A DNA stretch of 54,619 nt from a virus, in IMG/VR virus record IMGVR_UViG_3300044634_004299, positions 1 through 54,619 of that record. The stretch is one strand, 5' to 3'. Every line of letters starts with the position of its first letter. Within the stretch, counting starts at the first letter, position 1. The position numbers were made by a program, and so were the translations under genes. A model generated the notes under the pieces. It searched no databases. It was not told the origin of the DNA and saw only the letters and a program-made list of their open reading frames with translations. Below are positions 14,092 to 22,906 of this stretch, in pieces.

Positions 14092-14121
14092 TTTTCATTT
14101 TTTATTATTTTATGCTATAAT
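14092..14121 (+). promoter_or_regulatory. Rightward promoter of the portal/head operon
   Basis: TTTTCA (14092-14097), 18 bases, TATAAT (14116-14121) with TGC directly before the -10, then ACATAATAT. The portal ATG follows at 14152 after AAGGATAAAAA. It mirrors the terminase promoter at 13849-13878. Confidence 0.6.
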
Positions 14122-14151
14122 ACATAATATTATAACACATAAGGATAAAAA

Positions 14152-15462
14152 ATGAAAATATTTAATTTCTTTAAAAGAAAACAAGTTGAGTTTAACGAAG
14201 TTAAACAAGATAGAATAGAAGAATGTGTTGAGAAAAACAATGCTTTAGATTCGTTAATTTATGAAACATTAATACATTATAACGAAGACTACAACTTAGA
14301 CCAAAAGGATTTAAGCGAAGAATCAAATATTAAACTAGTAGCTAATACTTTATATTACTACAATAAAATAAGCAGTATTTTATCTACAGCGATGCAGTAT
14401 GTAACCGATAATATATGTAACATAGAATTTTTATCAAAAGATGGTATAACAATGAAATTTACTAAACCAATGGTTCAGGATTTCATTTTAAGCGGTAATA
14501 TGTTTTTTTTATATAAAAAAGAAAATAAAAAAATAGATTTTATAGATATTAAATTTACAGATGTTTCACTTTATTATAAAAATGAAGATTATACTACAGT
14601 TAATTATTATTACTATAAAGGTAATTTCTACAATATTTACGGTGATTTTGTAAAAAGAGAACCAAATAGCGAATTTAAACATCCAACAGGATATAGATTA
14701 ATGCTTATTAGGAATAAAACAATCTATAACAAACATTTAGGGGTTAGTGAACTCTTACCAATAGTTACAGATTTACAAGTTCAAATATTCGGTTTATTAC
14801 ATAATAAAAGTTTACTCAAAAATTCTGGTTCTAGTAGCGGTATTTTGACTATGAGTAATTTTTTACCAGAACAAACAATATTAGATATAAAGAACAACTT
14901 TAATAAAATACACAGTGGTTATTCTAATGCTGGTAAAACATTAATGTTACAGGGTGTAGAAAATATTGAATATAAACAATTATCAAAATCAAATAAGGAT
15001 ATGGATTATGGTAATTTGAATGAAAGTATCATAACAACTATTTTAAATAAGTTTAAAATTTCACCTGCAATGGTTGGGAGAAGTAATCATGATACACATA
15101 ATAATAGTTCTGTTGGTTTTTCTAACTTCTGGAGTTTTTGTTGTTTACCTATTTTGAAAGCTTTTGAAATACAATTTAACGAAAATTATTATGGTTTAGA
15201 TAAAACTTTTAAAATGAATGCTAAAACATTCCCTATAGAATCCTTAAAAACAATGATAGATACATTAAACTTAGCTGTAGAATCTAATGGTATAACAATA
15301 AACGAAGCTAGAAAATGGTTTGGTTTAGAAGAATTAGTAGGTGGTGATATTATATTTAGTAAAACTACAGGTAATCCAGTAGCATTTAAAGAGAGTGAAA
15401 AAATACCTAAAGATGCACTTTTACCAAACTATATTAAAGCTAAAGGAGTTAATAAACAATGA
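14152..15462 (+). CDS. Portal protein, HK97/phage_portal type
   Basis: The 436-residue protein would form the dodecameric ring at one capsid vertex through which DNA is packaged and ejected. It resembles the HK97-type portal family in layout: a Lys-rich N-terminus, VQDFILSGNMFFLYK, a HLGVSELLPIV segment (the usual GxSpl region), then a helical core with GRSNHDTHNNSSVGF, and an Asn/Glu-rich clip and C-terminus with NEARKWFGLEEL. Length fits the family. It heads the rightward structural operon behind its own promoter and AAGGATAAAAA site. Confidence 0.85.
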   Translation: MKIFNFFKRKQVEFNEVKQDRIEECVEKNNALDSLIYETLIHYNEDYNLDQKDLSEESNIKLVANTLYYYNKISSILSTAMQYVTDNICNIEFLSKDGITMKFTKPMVQDFILSGNMFFLYKKENKKIDFIDIKFTDVSLYYKNEDYTTVNYYYYKGNFYNIYGDFVKREPNSEFKHPTGYRLMLIRNKTIYNKHLGVSELLPIVTDLQVQIFGLLHNKSLLKNSGSSSGILTMSNFLPEQTILDIKNNFNKIHSGYSNAGKTLMLQGVENIEYKQLSKSNKDMDYGNLNESIITTILNKFKISPAMVGRSNHDTHNNSSVGFSNFWSFCCLPILKAFEIQFNENYYGLDKTFKMNAKTFPIESLKTMIDTLNLAVESNGITINEARKWFGLEELVGGDIIFSKTTGNPVAFKESEKIPKDALLPNYIKAKGVNKQ

Positions 15463-15839
15463 GGAGATTAGAAAAGAAAAGAAGTTTTGAATACAATAGG
15501 GTTTTAAAAGAAATAAACATAAATACATTGTTTTCAATTGACAGGGAATTCTTCAACAAATTAGCTATTATAATAAATGAAAATTTAAAAAAGTATAGTT
15601 TACAAATTTATAATTTAGTGGGTGGTAAAATTATTTGTAGTTTAAACCCATATGATGAGAGGAGTTTGTATTCAATTATGGTTAGAATGGGTGTTAAAAA
15701 TCCAGTAATGTTTTTAAAGGAATTGTATTTACAAAGTTTAGATACTATAGATAACAATATCTTATTAAAAAATTTATTCTTTAATAAGATTGATGATTTT
15801 AATGTAAAAAGTTGCAATAATTACTCAATTACATTATAA
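15459..15839 (+). CDS. Hypothetical protein between portal and capsid
   Basis: A basic 126-residue protein with no recognised domain. It overlaps the portal gene by four bases and has an AAAGGAG site. Position between portal and protease-capsid genes could suit a head-assembly factor, but nothing in the sequence shows it. A capsid promoter follows immediately. Confidence 0.65.
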   Translation: MRRLEKKRSFEYNRVLKEININTLFSIDREFFNKLAIIINENLKKYSLQIYNLVGGKIICSLNPYDERSLYSIMVRMGVKNPVMFLKELYLQSLDTIDNNILLKNLFFNKIDDFNVKSCNNYSITL

Positions 15840-15861
15840 TTATACATAAATGTATTTTTTG

Positions 15862-15913
15862 TTGACAATATTATACAAATGTGTTGACAATATTATACAA
15901 ATGTGTTTATAAT
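15862..15913 (+). promoter_or_regulatory. Capsid-gene promoter with duplicated -35
   Basis: A 22-bp sequence starting GTTGACAATATTATAC occurs twice in direct tandem (15861-15882, 15883-15904). The second copy supplies TTGACA (15884-15889), which with an 18-base spacer meets TATAAT (15908-15913). The first copy may serve as an extra binding site. An independent strong promoter here fits the need for abundant capsid protein. Confidence 0.65.
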
Positions 15914-15945
15914 TAAATATAATAAATAAAAACAGGAGTTTTGAA

Positions 15946-17997
15946 TTGGAAAAAATTGAATTTAATTCTAGGATTGAATTATCAAAAGATTTACAAGAAA
16001 ACGAAGATATATCTTTTTCTACAGTAATGATAGATACTAGCGAAGCTAAAGGGCACGATATGTCTGTTTCTTTTAATGCACTTAGGGATTTTCAGGTTAA
16101 GTTTAAAGAAAATGATAGAAAATTAAAGTTGTTAAAAGACCACAACGAAGTTGTAGACTCTGTGATAGGTTACATTGAAAAAATTGAAACCAACGAAGAA
16201 GATAAATCTTTAGTTGGATATGGTAAAATTTTAAACTTAGATTCTAACAAAGATTTATTGAAAAAAATAAAAGCTGGAGTTTTAGATTCTTTTTCAATAG
16301 GATTTGAAGTTATTGAAAGTTCTTTTAATAAAGAAAAAAGCTTTAGAACAATAGAAAAATTAGAAATTTACGAATTAAGTTTAGTAGTAGAACCTGCTAT
16401 TAAAAATGCTAAACTTATTAACATAAACCTTAACAAACAAAAGGATAAAAACATGGACGACGAAGTTAAAAAGTTGATTGATGATTTAAAACTCAGCAAT
16501 ACAAAACAATTAGAAGAATTCAAAAAAAAGAGTGAAGAGGAAAAAATTGAGTTGAAAAGTCAACTTGAAGAATCTATTTCACAATTAAGTAAAAGAAATA
16601 GTGAAAGAGAAAATGAAATTTTGGAAAACTCTACTCAATTTATGAGTAAAGAAGAACAAGAACAAGTTACAAAAGATATTGTTGACTTGGCTTTTACAAA
16701 ATTTCTCCTCACAAAACAAAACTCTAATTCTTTGAAAACTGAATTTGAATTAAACGAATCAGTTATAAAAAACATAAACGAAGATGTAACTAAAATTGTT
16801 GGTAAAAGTAAGGTTAACTACTTAGCTAAAGTTGGTGAGAAGTTAAGTTTTGGTATGGATGGAACAGCTGGTGATTTAGTGTCCTCACATGATATTAACG
16901 CACATTTAGCAAACTATATCGTAACTGTTTTAAACGGTAATGGGTTGTTAGAAAATAGAACTGTTACTAATCCTGTTTTTGGTTTAATTAATCTTAAAAG
17001 GGGACAAAAACTTAGTGCTATGCCTAAAGTTTGGAACTTTTCACACTTAAATATGGTTGCTGGTTACGTTAGTGAAAATGGTAAACCTGATATGATGTTA
17101 GGTTCTAGGAATAGAAAAGAATCTAGTGTTTCTAAAATGGGAATTGGTTATAATGTAACAAAAGAAGTTATGTTAGCAACAGATTTTAAACTTTCTTCTG
17201 TAATGACAGAAATGGAAAAATCTTTTGATAGGGGGCTTATGGAAGCTATTTTGTTCTATAGAGCGGATTTAAACGGTTTTGACAGAACTACAATGCTTCA
17301 ATCTTTATTGTTAGAAAATTATAAAGACGACACAAGTTTACAATTAAATCAAATGAATAACATTGAAACATTAGATGTTGACAAGTTGTCTGTTTTTGAT
17401 TTAAGAAAAATGTTAGCATATCAAGGTGCAGGAAATAACTTTGATTTCACATTTTTAGTAGATTCAAAAGTTTTCTATAAAATCCAACTAGACACTTTTG
17501 AAGAACTTAAAAAAAATATAAATGCTAGTATGCAAGGTGTTTATAACATAACTAATCCAATTGTCAACCCTACTACTGGGGCACACGAGTTCGGTGGTTT
17601 TACATTCTATGTAGTTGGAGAAGATTACAAAAGGTCTATTAACGAAGATTTACCTAATGACAACAACAGGAAAGTTCAAGCAGAACTAGGTAACCTTTTA
17701 CCAACAGTTCCAAAAGGAAATCCTAATAACATTTTACCACAAGGCTTAACATTAATCGCAGTTAGAGGTAGAGACTTTAAAGAGTTTAATGTTGAAACTG
17801 GAAGTGTTAGAAGTTATGTTGAGATTGACGGTTTAAGAGATGGGACAATGTATTTTACCAAGTTCAAACATGTTTCAGCAATTCACTTAGAACCTAATAG
17901 ATTGTTTAGGATATTTAATAAAGGTTTTTCTCCAGCAAGTTTAAATACTAAAATTGTTACAGAAACTCAAACATCAACAGAAAAGAAAGGTAAATAA
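15946..17997 (+). CDS. Prohead protease fused to major capsid protein
   Basis: One 683-residue frame carries two head functions. Residues 1-165 resemble the HK97-type prohead protease with candidate catalytic residues H66 (KDHN), S117 (FSIGF) and E143 (YELSLVVEPA). Residues about 175-245 are a charged coiled coil that would act as scaffold, and about 290-683 are the HK97-fold capsid body. The start is TTG with an AGGAG site. An in-frame ATG at 16453 has its own AAGGATAAAAAC leader, the same kind used for the portal and terminase genes. It would give a 514-residue scaffold-capsid product without the protease, so most capsid subunits probably come from that internal start. Confidence 0.85.
   Translation: MEKIEFNSRIELSKDLQENEDISFSTVMIDTSEAKGHDMSVSFNALRDFQVKFKENDRKLKLLKDHNEVVDSVIGYIEKIETNEEDKSLVGYGKILNLDSNKDLLKKIKAGVLDSFSIGFEVIESSFNKEKSFRTIEKLEIYELSLVVEPAIKNAKLININLNKQKDKNMDDEVKKLIDDLKLSNTKQLEEFKKKSEEEKIELKSQLEESISQLSKRNSERENEILENSTQFMSKEEQEQVTKDIVDLAFTKFLLTKQNSNSLKTEFELNESVIKNINEDVTKIVGKSKVNYLAKVGEKLSFGMDGTAGDLVSSHDINAHLANYIVTVLNGNGLLENRTVTNPVFGLINLKRGQKLSAMPKVWNFSHLNMVAGYVSENGKPDMMLGSRNRKESSVSKMGIGYNVTKEVMLATDFKLSSVMTEMEKSFDRGLMEAILFYRADLNGFDRTTMLQSLLLENYKDDTSLQLNQMNNIETLDVDKLSVFDLRKMLAYQGAGNNFDFTFLVDSKVFYKIQLDTFEELKKNINASMQGVYNITNPIVNPTTGAHEFGGFTFYVVGEDYKRSINEDLPNDNNRKVQAELGNLLPTVPKGNPNNILPQGLTLIAVRGRDFKEFNVETGSVRSYVEIDGLRDGTMYFTKFKHVSAIHLEPNRLFRIFNKGFSPASLNTKIVTETQTSTEKKGK
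16453..17997 (+). CDS. Major capsid precursor from an internal start (same frame)
   Basis: ATG at 16453 is codon 170 of the fused gene and is preceded by AAGGATAAAAAC at optimal spacing. Translation from here gives scaffold plus capsid body (514 residues). In HK97 the protease and capsid are separate genes and the capsid is made in large excess; internal initiation would achieve the same from one frame. This is inference from the binding site. Confidence 0.55.
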   Translation: MDDEVKKLIDDLKLSNTKQLEEFKKKSEEEKIELKSQLEESISQLSKRNSERENEILENSTQFMSKEEQEQVTKDIVDLAFTKFLLTKQNSNSLKTEFELNESVIKNINEDVTKIVGKSKVNYLAKVGEKLSFGMDGTAGDLVSSHDINAHLANYIVTVLNGNGLLENRTVTNPVFGLINLKRGQKLSAMPKVWNFSHLNMVAGYVSENGKPDMMLGSRNRKESSVSKMGIGYNVTKEVMLATDFKLSSVMTEMEKSFDRGLMEAILFYRADLNGFDRTTMLQSLLLENYKDDTSLQLNQMNNIETLDVDKLSVFDLRKMLAYQGAGNNFDFTFLVDSKVFYKIQLDTFEELKKNINASMQGVYNITNPIVNPTTGAHEFGGFTFYVVGEDYKRSINEDLPNDNNRKVQAELGNLLPTVPKGNPNNILPQGLTLIAVRGRDFKEFNVETGSVRSYVEIDGLRDGTMYFTKFKHVSAIHLEPNRLFRIFNKGFSPASLNTKIVTETQTSTEKKGK

Positions 17998-18001
17998 TAT
18001 A

Positions 18002-18514
18002 ATGTATAATAATAATTCTTTAATTGGAAAATACAGATTTCAAAAAGCTTCATTGGGTGATTTATCAACCATCGCGATAGGAACACCTGTTTACAGCGAT
18101 GTTAAGGTGGATTACAGACCTCCTTTTATGTTTGTTTTGGATTTTACAAGTTCATACTCAGCGATGACAGTAAATGATAAAATTAAGTTTACAGGTGAGT
18201 TTCAATATGCTAAAAATCAAGCGTCTTTAAAAGCTGATGGCTGGAAAGAAATGTTAACATTTTCTAATCAAGACAACTACAATGCGGTTGTTATGACAAA
18301 AGATAAGTTAACAAGTGTTGGTAAAGACAACTTCCAATTTACAGTAGCACACGCTTACAACCCTAACCCAATGTCAGTTGATATGGTTATTTTTGTAAGA
18401 ATAAAAACTGAATTGTTAAGTGGTGTAGCACCTAGTGTAAACCCTGTAGCTTTCTTAGTTTCTAATAATGCAATGAATAAATTTGAAAACAACAACCCTG
18501 TTAACAATCAATAA
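18002..18514 (+). CDS. Virion protein candidate downstream of capsid
   Basis: The 170-residue protein is rich in beta-prone and small residues, lacks Cys and ends in an Asn-rich tail, as capsid decoration or head-stabilising proteins often do. I use the ATG at 18002, just after the capsid stop; an in-frame earlier codon at 17954 would overlap the capsid gene. Position right after the major capsid gene is the usual place of a decoration protein. No specific family is recognised. Confidence 0.6.
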   Translation: MYNNNSLIGKYRFQKASLGDLSTIAIGTPVYSDVKVDYRPPFMFVLDFTSSYSAMTVNDKIKFTGEFQYAKNQASLKADGWKEMLTFSNQDNYNAVVMTKDKLTSVGKDNFQFTVAHAYNPNPMSVDMVIFVRIKTELLSGVAPSVNPVAFLVSNNAMNKFENNNPVNNQ

Positions 18515-18525
18515 CAAAAAAGGAG

Positions 18526-18551
18526 ACCCTCTTGTTGAAAAACAAGGGGGT
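18526..18551 (+). promoter_or_regulatory. 11-bp hairpin with GAAA loop overlapping a ribosome binding site
   Basis: ACCCTCTTGTT (18526-18536) pairs with AACAAGGGGGT (18541-18551) around GAAA. The 3' arm holds the G-run that serves the ATG at 18557, and no T-run follows. It may protect the 3' end of capsid mRNA and hold down translation of the next gene, which would set the large step in expression between them. Confidence 0.5.
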
Positions 18552-18556
18552 ATTTC

Positions 18557-19051
18557 ATGTTTTTAGAAAGAACCAAATACACAGAATATGTTTTAACAGA
18601 AAAAGATAAAGAAAAAATTATAAATTATGGTAAAATTTCTTTTCCAGATAGTTTAGATTTAGATTCCGCACATGTTTTTTGTCAAGATGTTTTATTTAAC
18701 CACACAAGGTTAATATTGGGTTTTGGTTACTTTAGACTTACTAGAAATTGCAGTATCCAAGAGAATCAGTGCTTTACTAATATTCAACACAAACAAATAA
18801 TAGATGTAGATATAGAAATACCAGTTGTAAATAATGAAGTTATTGTTTTTCAAAAAATTAAAAATTTAAAAAATATTTATGATGAAAGATTGCAAAAGAT
18901 AAACTTTAATACTGTTTATACTGCTGGAATTGTAGATATAAATAATGAATTAGAATTACTAGACAACTATTTAAGAATGGTAGGTTTATATCTTAACGGA
19001 ACTTGTAATTACATACATCCAATAATAAAATACAAAGGAAGTATACTTTAA
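18557..19051 (+). CDS. Hypothetical structural protein, 164 residues
   Basis: Not recognised with certainty. A soluble mixed alpha/beta protein between capsid and fibre genes in the head region; head-tail connector proteins of about this size often sit here. Its start codon lies just behind the hairpin at 18526-18551, and its last base is the first of the next gene's ATG. Confidence 0.55.
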   Translation: MFLERTKYTEYVLTEKDKEKIINYGKISFPDSLDLDSAHVFCQDVLFNHTRLILGFGYFRLTRNCSIQENQCFTNIQHKQIIDVDIEIPVVNNEVIVFQKIKNLKNIYDERLQKINFNTVYTAGIVDINNELELLDNYLRMVGLYLNGTCNYIHPIIKYKGSIL

Positions 19052-21510
19052 TGTTTAAGAAAATCACAAAAACACCTGTAACACCTTTACCAATTGATAG
19101 TAACAGCTTTACAGCTAGTGAATGGAATAGTTTAAATAATGAGGTTTATAATTTATTTAAAAACTATTTCCCAGAACCAGACTATTTTTTTAACACTATA
19201 CCAAGCGAAGCTGGTATAGAAGATGTAACACCGTATGCTTTACAATCATTAGATATGTTAAAAAATTTAGATAATGACGATACTTATTACATAGATGAGG
19301 ATAGTTTTGAATATGTCCCATATGGCGACTTACAACAACTTTATAAATTTAAAATATATAGTGGCAAAAAAAATAAAAACAATGTATTAAACACAAACGA
19401 TACTAATAATTTAATACAACAAAGAACACCTAATATTATCAAATTTCACAAATTTGATATACCATTTTTTTTAGATTCAAATAACGAACCTTATATTAAA
19501 AAAGATACTGACTTTGATATAACAATAGAGTCTGATGATTTTTTATTAACTGGAGTTACTTTAGGTGAGGTAAACATTAACACAAAACAATATTATGAAT
19601 CTGTTGGAGATTATGTATATGATATTACTTTAAAAAGGAGAGATAATACATCAATTTATGACTTTTTAAAAAAGGAATCTAATGGTTCTTTTGATTACAC
19701 TTTAAATGAGTATAAATACTTTGATGATAATGAAGGTATTTTTAGTTCTTTATTTAAAATTAAAAGAACAGATAATCCATATGGTTCTCAAGAATATAAC
19801 TTATTCCTTACTTCATATTGTATTGATGGTTATAGGATGATACAATTTGGAGCAGATAATAATATAAATTTTGGTTTTAGTATTGATGGTGAAAATTTTA
19901 CTAGAATAAATTATAAGTTGACAAATGATGAAATTGTTTTTTATGAAAAAGGAATTAGTGGTGATATATCATTAAAAATTGATAGTAATAGTATATTAGG
20001 TTCACCAACAACTGATATATCAAATGATTATAATTTTGTTTATAAAAAATATGTTGATGATGCTATTGCTAATAATACAGGCAGTTTTGATTATTCTTTA
20101 GAGGAATATAAATATTTTGAAGCAACTAAAGACACCGAACAAGCTTTTATGATTCAAAGATATCCACAATATATAGGAACTTATGATACTGAATATAGAT
20201 TATTTATAAGAAGTGATTACATTAGCAACAAACACGATATAATGGAACTTACTAATCAAATGCTTATATTTGGTAAAGCAGATTATCAAGATGCAGAATA
20301 TATAGATAAACAAAACCCCGATGATGTTTATTTAAGTATATCTAAAGATGCTATAAGAACTAACAGAAATTATTATTATATTGGTAATTATGGTGATGAT
20401 GATGTTTTAGTCCCAAAATGGTATGTTGACGAAGCTATTGATAATATTGGTGAACTAGTAATAACTGAAAATCTTGATATGAAAAATTTTAATATAGTGA
20501 GGTTAGCAGAACCTGTAAATCTACAGGATGCAACAACTAAACTATATGTTGACACAGTTATAGATGAAAGAAGTTTTGATTATTCTTTAAATGAATATAA
20601 ATTTACTGGTTATGACAATATCACACCTGCTGTTACAATAAGAGTTACCCAAGATGGTTTTAATTATTTTCAAAATATATACTCTTTATGTTTTTCACCA
20701 GCTACAGCTAATGGAAATGTTACAACACATTCCATATTAAACAATATGGGGTTATTTTTAGGTAAAATGTTAACCACTGATTATACTAGTCCATATGATT
20801 TTGACAAAACAAATGATTACATAAATCTTGTAAATTATGGGGAATATAATGAAAGCTATATAGAGTTATTTAATAAACCTAGTAACTCTAAAATAAAAAT
20901 ATCTGGTGATTATATATTAGGCGATGCAAACACTAAAATAACTAATGATTACAATTTTACTACTAAAAAATATGTTGATGAAAAAATAGGAGTAATTTTT
21001 TGTTCTTCTAGAAAATTAATACAACAAAACACAAATAACAAAACACTAGCAGGGCAATCTTTCTATAGACCTATTGATTTTTGTAATATTCTTGCAACTG
21101 GTGGCTATGAAAATAGTAAATCTTTCACAAAACAAGGAAATACTAATTCTGTTTTAAAAGAAACTAATATGGTTAATGGGTATCAAAGGCAATTAGTTAT
21201 AGGTATATCATTAGGGCACAATAACACCATGTCAAGTAAAAAGGTAGAGTGTTCCGTTGCTTTAAAAAGAGGTGATGGAACTTTTGTAAGGGGTGGTAAT
21301 TCTATGATTTTTTATGATACACAAACTAGATTACAAACATCAACAACACTGACTGTAACAATAGATACTGCTGATGCTTTTGTTAGTCAAGGTTGGTATT
21401 TGGAAATTCAAAACCTAAATGATGCAAATGATGGAGGAAGTGTATTAACATTTTCTACTATTGATATTTTAATCAATGTAGTTCAACTTCCTAAATTAGC
21501 AGGTGTATAA
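19051..21510 (+). CDS. Fibre protein with KKYVDE-type repeats, possible head fibre
   Basis: The 819-residue protein contains several copies of the phage-fibre repeat ending in KKYVD/KLYVD: TKLYVD, KYVDDAI, WYVDEAI and KYVDEKIG, at about residues 330, 460, 500 and 640. It also has three copies of SFDYSLNEYKY at about 213, 344 and 508. Such repeats form trimeric fibre shafts. The C-terminal 170 residues are distinct and could be a tip or chaperone domain. It is encoded between capsid and connector genes, far from the tail fibre at 34481. This suggests a head-attached fibre or a second receptor-binding protein. Confidence 0.75.
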   Translation: MFKKITKTPVTPLPIDSNSFTASEWNSLNNEVYNLFKNYFPEPDYFFNTIPSEAGIEDVTPYALQSLDMLKNLDNDDTYYIDEDSFEYVPYGDLQQLYKFKIYSGKKNKNNVLNTNDTNNLIQQRTPNIIKFHKFDIPFFLDSNNEPYIKKDTDFDITIESDDFLLTGVTLGEVNINTKQYYESVGDYVYDITLKRRDNTSIYDFLKKESNGSFDYTLNEYKYFDDNEGIFSSLFKIKRTDNPYGSQEYNLFLTSYCIDGYRMIQFGADNNINFGFSIDGENFTRINYKLTNDEIVFYEKGISGDISLKIDSNSILGSPTTDISNDYNFVYKKYVDDAIANNTGSFDYSLEEYKYFEATKDTEQAFMIQRYPQYIGTYDTEYRLFIRSDYISNKHDIMELTNQMLIFGKADYQDAEYIDKQNPDDVYLSISKDAIRTNRNYYYIGNYGDDDVLVPKWYVDEAIDNIGELVITENLDMKNFNIVRLAEPVNLQDATTKLYVDTVIDERSFDYSLNEYKFTGYDNITPAVTIRVTQDGFNYFQNIYSLCFSPATANGNVTTHSILNNMGLFLGKMLTTDYTSPYDFDKTNDYINLVNYGEYNESYIELFNKPSNSKIKISGDYILGDANTKITNDYNFTTKKYVDEKIGVIFCSSRKLIQQNTNNKTLAGQSFYRPIDFCNILATGGYENSKSFTKQGNTNSVLKETNMVNGYQRQLVIGISLGHNNTMSSKKVECSVALKRGDGTFVRGGNSMIFYDTQTRLQTSTTLTVTIDTADAFVSQGWYLEIQNLNDANDGGSVLTFSTIDILINVVQLPKLAGV

Positions 21511-21582
21511 ATGAAAACACTAATAAAAGTAATAATTTTTATAGCTAAAATTATTATAAAAAGTAAAAATAAAAACAAATAA
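21511..21582 (+). CDS. Possible 23-residue hydrophobic peptide
   Basis: ATG directly after the fibre stop opens 23 codons for a hydrophobic, then Lys/Asn-rich peptide. There is no strong binding site except coupling to the upstream stop. Small holin-like or leader peptides look like this, but chance cannot be excluded. Confidence 0.3.
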   Translation: MKTLIKVIIFIAKIIIKSKNKNK

Positions 21583-21603
21583 AATATAAGGTTAAATTAA
21601 AAA

Positions 21604-22029
21604 ATGGAAATAATACTAAAAAATAAAAAATACATATTTATCCCAACAACTTTTTTATCAATAACATCTATAATACTTGTTATTACATTTTATATTCTTG
21701 ATTATAAAATTGAATTTAATATAAAAAAAGAACAACAAATGGGTTTTTTTGAAAATAAACTTAAAGAAAATGCTTTATTAGTTTATAAAGACAGACCTAT
21801 ATATGTAATAAAAGAAGAAGATATAAATTTTTTACAGGAAAAATTAAATCAAGGTTATATTGATTATAACGGTGAAGAAAAGAAATTTATTTATATAGAC
21901 AATAGAAATAATTGTGATAAAATAGATAAAGACGGTATCTTACAATACGCAGATGCTGACGACAAAGTGTTATACAAACACTACAACTGTATACCCCAAA
22001 CTCAAAAAATAAAAAAAATGGATGCATAA
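21604..22029 (+). CDS. Single-pass membrane protein, 141 residues
   Basis: A hydrophobic segment at about residues 12-32 (FIPTTFLSITSIILVITFYI) is followed by a soluble acidic/Lys-rich domain of about 105 residues. An anchored protein in the middle of the head genes is odd; it may be a moron or a lysis/exclusion factor. No family recognised. Its binding site is poor. Confidence 0.6.
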   Translation: MEIILKNKKYIFIPTTFLSITSIILVITFYILDYKIEFNIKKEQQMGFFENKLKENALLVYKDRPIYVIKEEDINFLQEKLNQGYIDYNGEEKKFIYIDNRNNCDKIDKDGILQYADADDKVLYKHYNCIPQTQKIKKMDA

Positions 22030-22032
22030 AAA

Positions 22033-22458
22033 ATGGTTAAAAAAGTAAAAAGTCCTTGTGAAGATGTTTCGGTAGCATCTAAAGTAACAAACTATGATGA
22101 TTATAATAAAATGCAGAAATTTCAAATGTATTCTTTAGATGAGAAAGAGGATGATATAGAAAATTTCTATGAAAAAAGAAAAACAAGTTTTGTTGGAACT
22201 GTTTTTGGTGTAATAGTAACCGTTAACCCATCATTAAATATAGGTGGTAAAAAGAAAACAATTAAAGCATATGGTGAAAAAGACTATACACACAGAGTTA
22301 AAATAAGATATAAAAAAGTTCTTGATGAAAAATATATATATTTAACTAATGAAAAATATATTTGGGAAGTTAAAAGAACAGATAGAGATGTTTTAGATGA
22401 TACTTGTTTTTTACAATTAAAACTTTTAGGGTATGAAAATTTAAATGCAAACAGGTAA
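22033..22458 (+). CDS. Head-closure (head-tail adaptor) protein candidate
   Basis: The 141-residue protein ends with a beta-rich segment (about 90-135: HRVKIRYKKVLDEKYIYL, then KYIWEVKRTDRD and LQLKLLGYE). This resembles the small barrel of HK97/SPP1-type head-closure proteins. Its position, just before an HK97-gp10-like gene, matches the standard order of connector genes. It overlaps the next gene by 14 bases. Confidence 0.5.
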   Translation: MVKKVKSPCEDVSVASKVTNYDDYNKMQKFQMYSLDEKEDDIENFYEKRKTSFVGTVFGVIVTVNPSLNIGGKKKTIKAYGEKDYTHRVKIRYKKVLDEKYIYLTNEKYIWEVKRTDRDVLDDTCFLQLKLLGYENLNANR

Positions 22459-22906
22459 AACAAATATTGTTTATATAAAACCACCTGTTTCACTAGAAGA
22501 AGATATAAAAAGAGAATCTAAGAAATTTTCATTAAATTTTCAAAAAAGTTTTACCAATCTTAGAAACAACATACATAAAAATTTTAAAAATGAGTATGAA
22601 AGTGGTAAAAAAACAGGTAGGTTTTATGATGTTACTTTTATATCTCCAAGTGTTAAGAAGTTACACAGGGCTAGTGCAGAGGGTGAAACACCAGCAAAAA
22701 TAACAGGTGAGTTGTTGAGAAGAACACAATATGAAATAAAAAATGACAAGGAATCTAAATCATTAACAATAATAGATGGAACAGAAAAATCTTACTCTTA
22801 TTTTTTGGAATTTGGGACTAGGAAAGTTAAACCTAGGCTAGGTTTTAAACAAGCTATAAATAAATCACAAGATAGATTTTATAAGGATTTAATAGAATAT
22901 GAATAA
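22445..22906 (+). CDS. HK97 gp10-like neck/tail-completion protein
   Basis: The 153-residue protein has the family hallmark near its C-terminus: SYFLEFGTRKVKPRLGFKQA (about 117-136), with the Y-x-EFGT turn followed by the Pro-rich strand and helix. An upstream ITGELLRRT helix also fits. In HK97-like phages this protein joins head and tail. Start and stop overlap its neighbours. Confidence 0.75.
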   Translation: MQTGKTNIVYIKPPVSLEEDIKRESKKFSLNFQKSFTNLRNNIHKNFKNEYESGKKTGRFYDVTFISPSVKKLHRASAEGETPAKITGELLRRTQYEIKNDKESKSLTIIDGTEKSYSYFLEFGTRKVKPRLGFKQAINKSQDRFYKDLIEYE

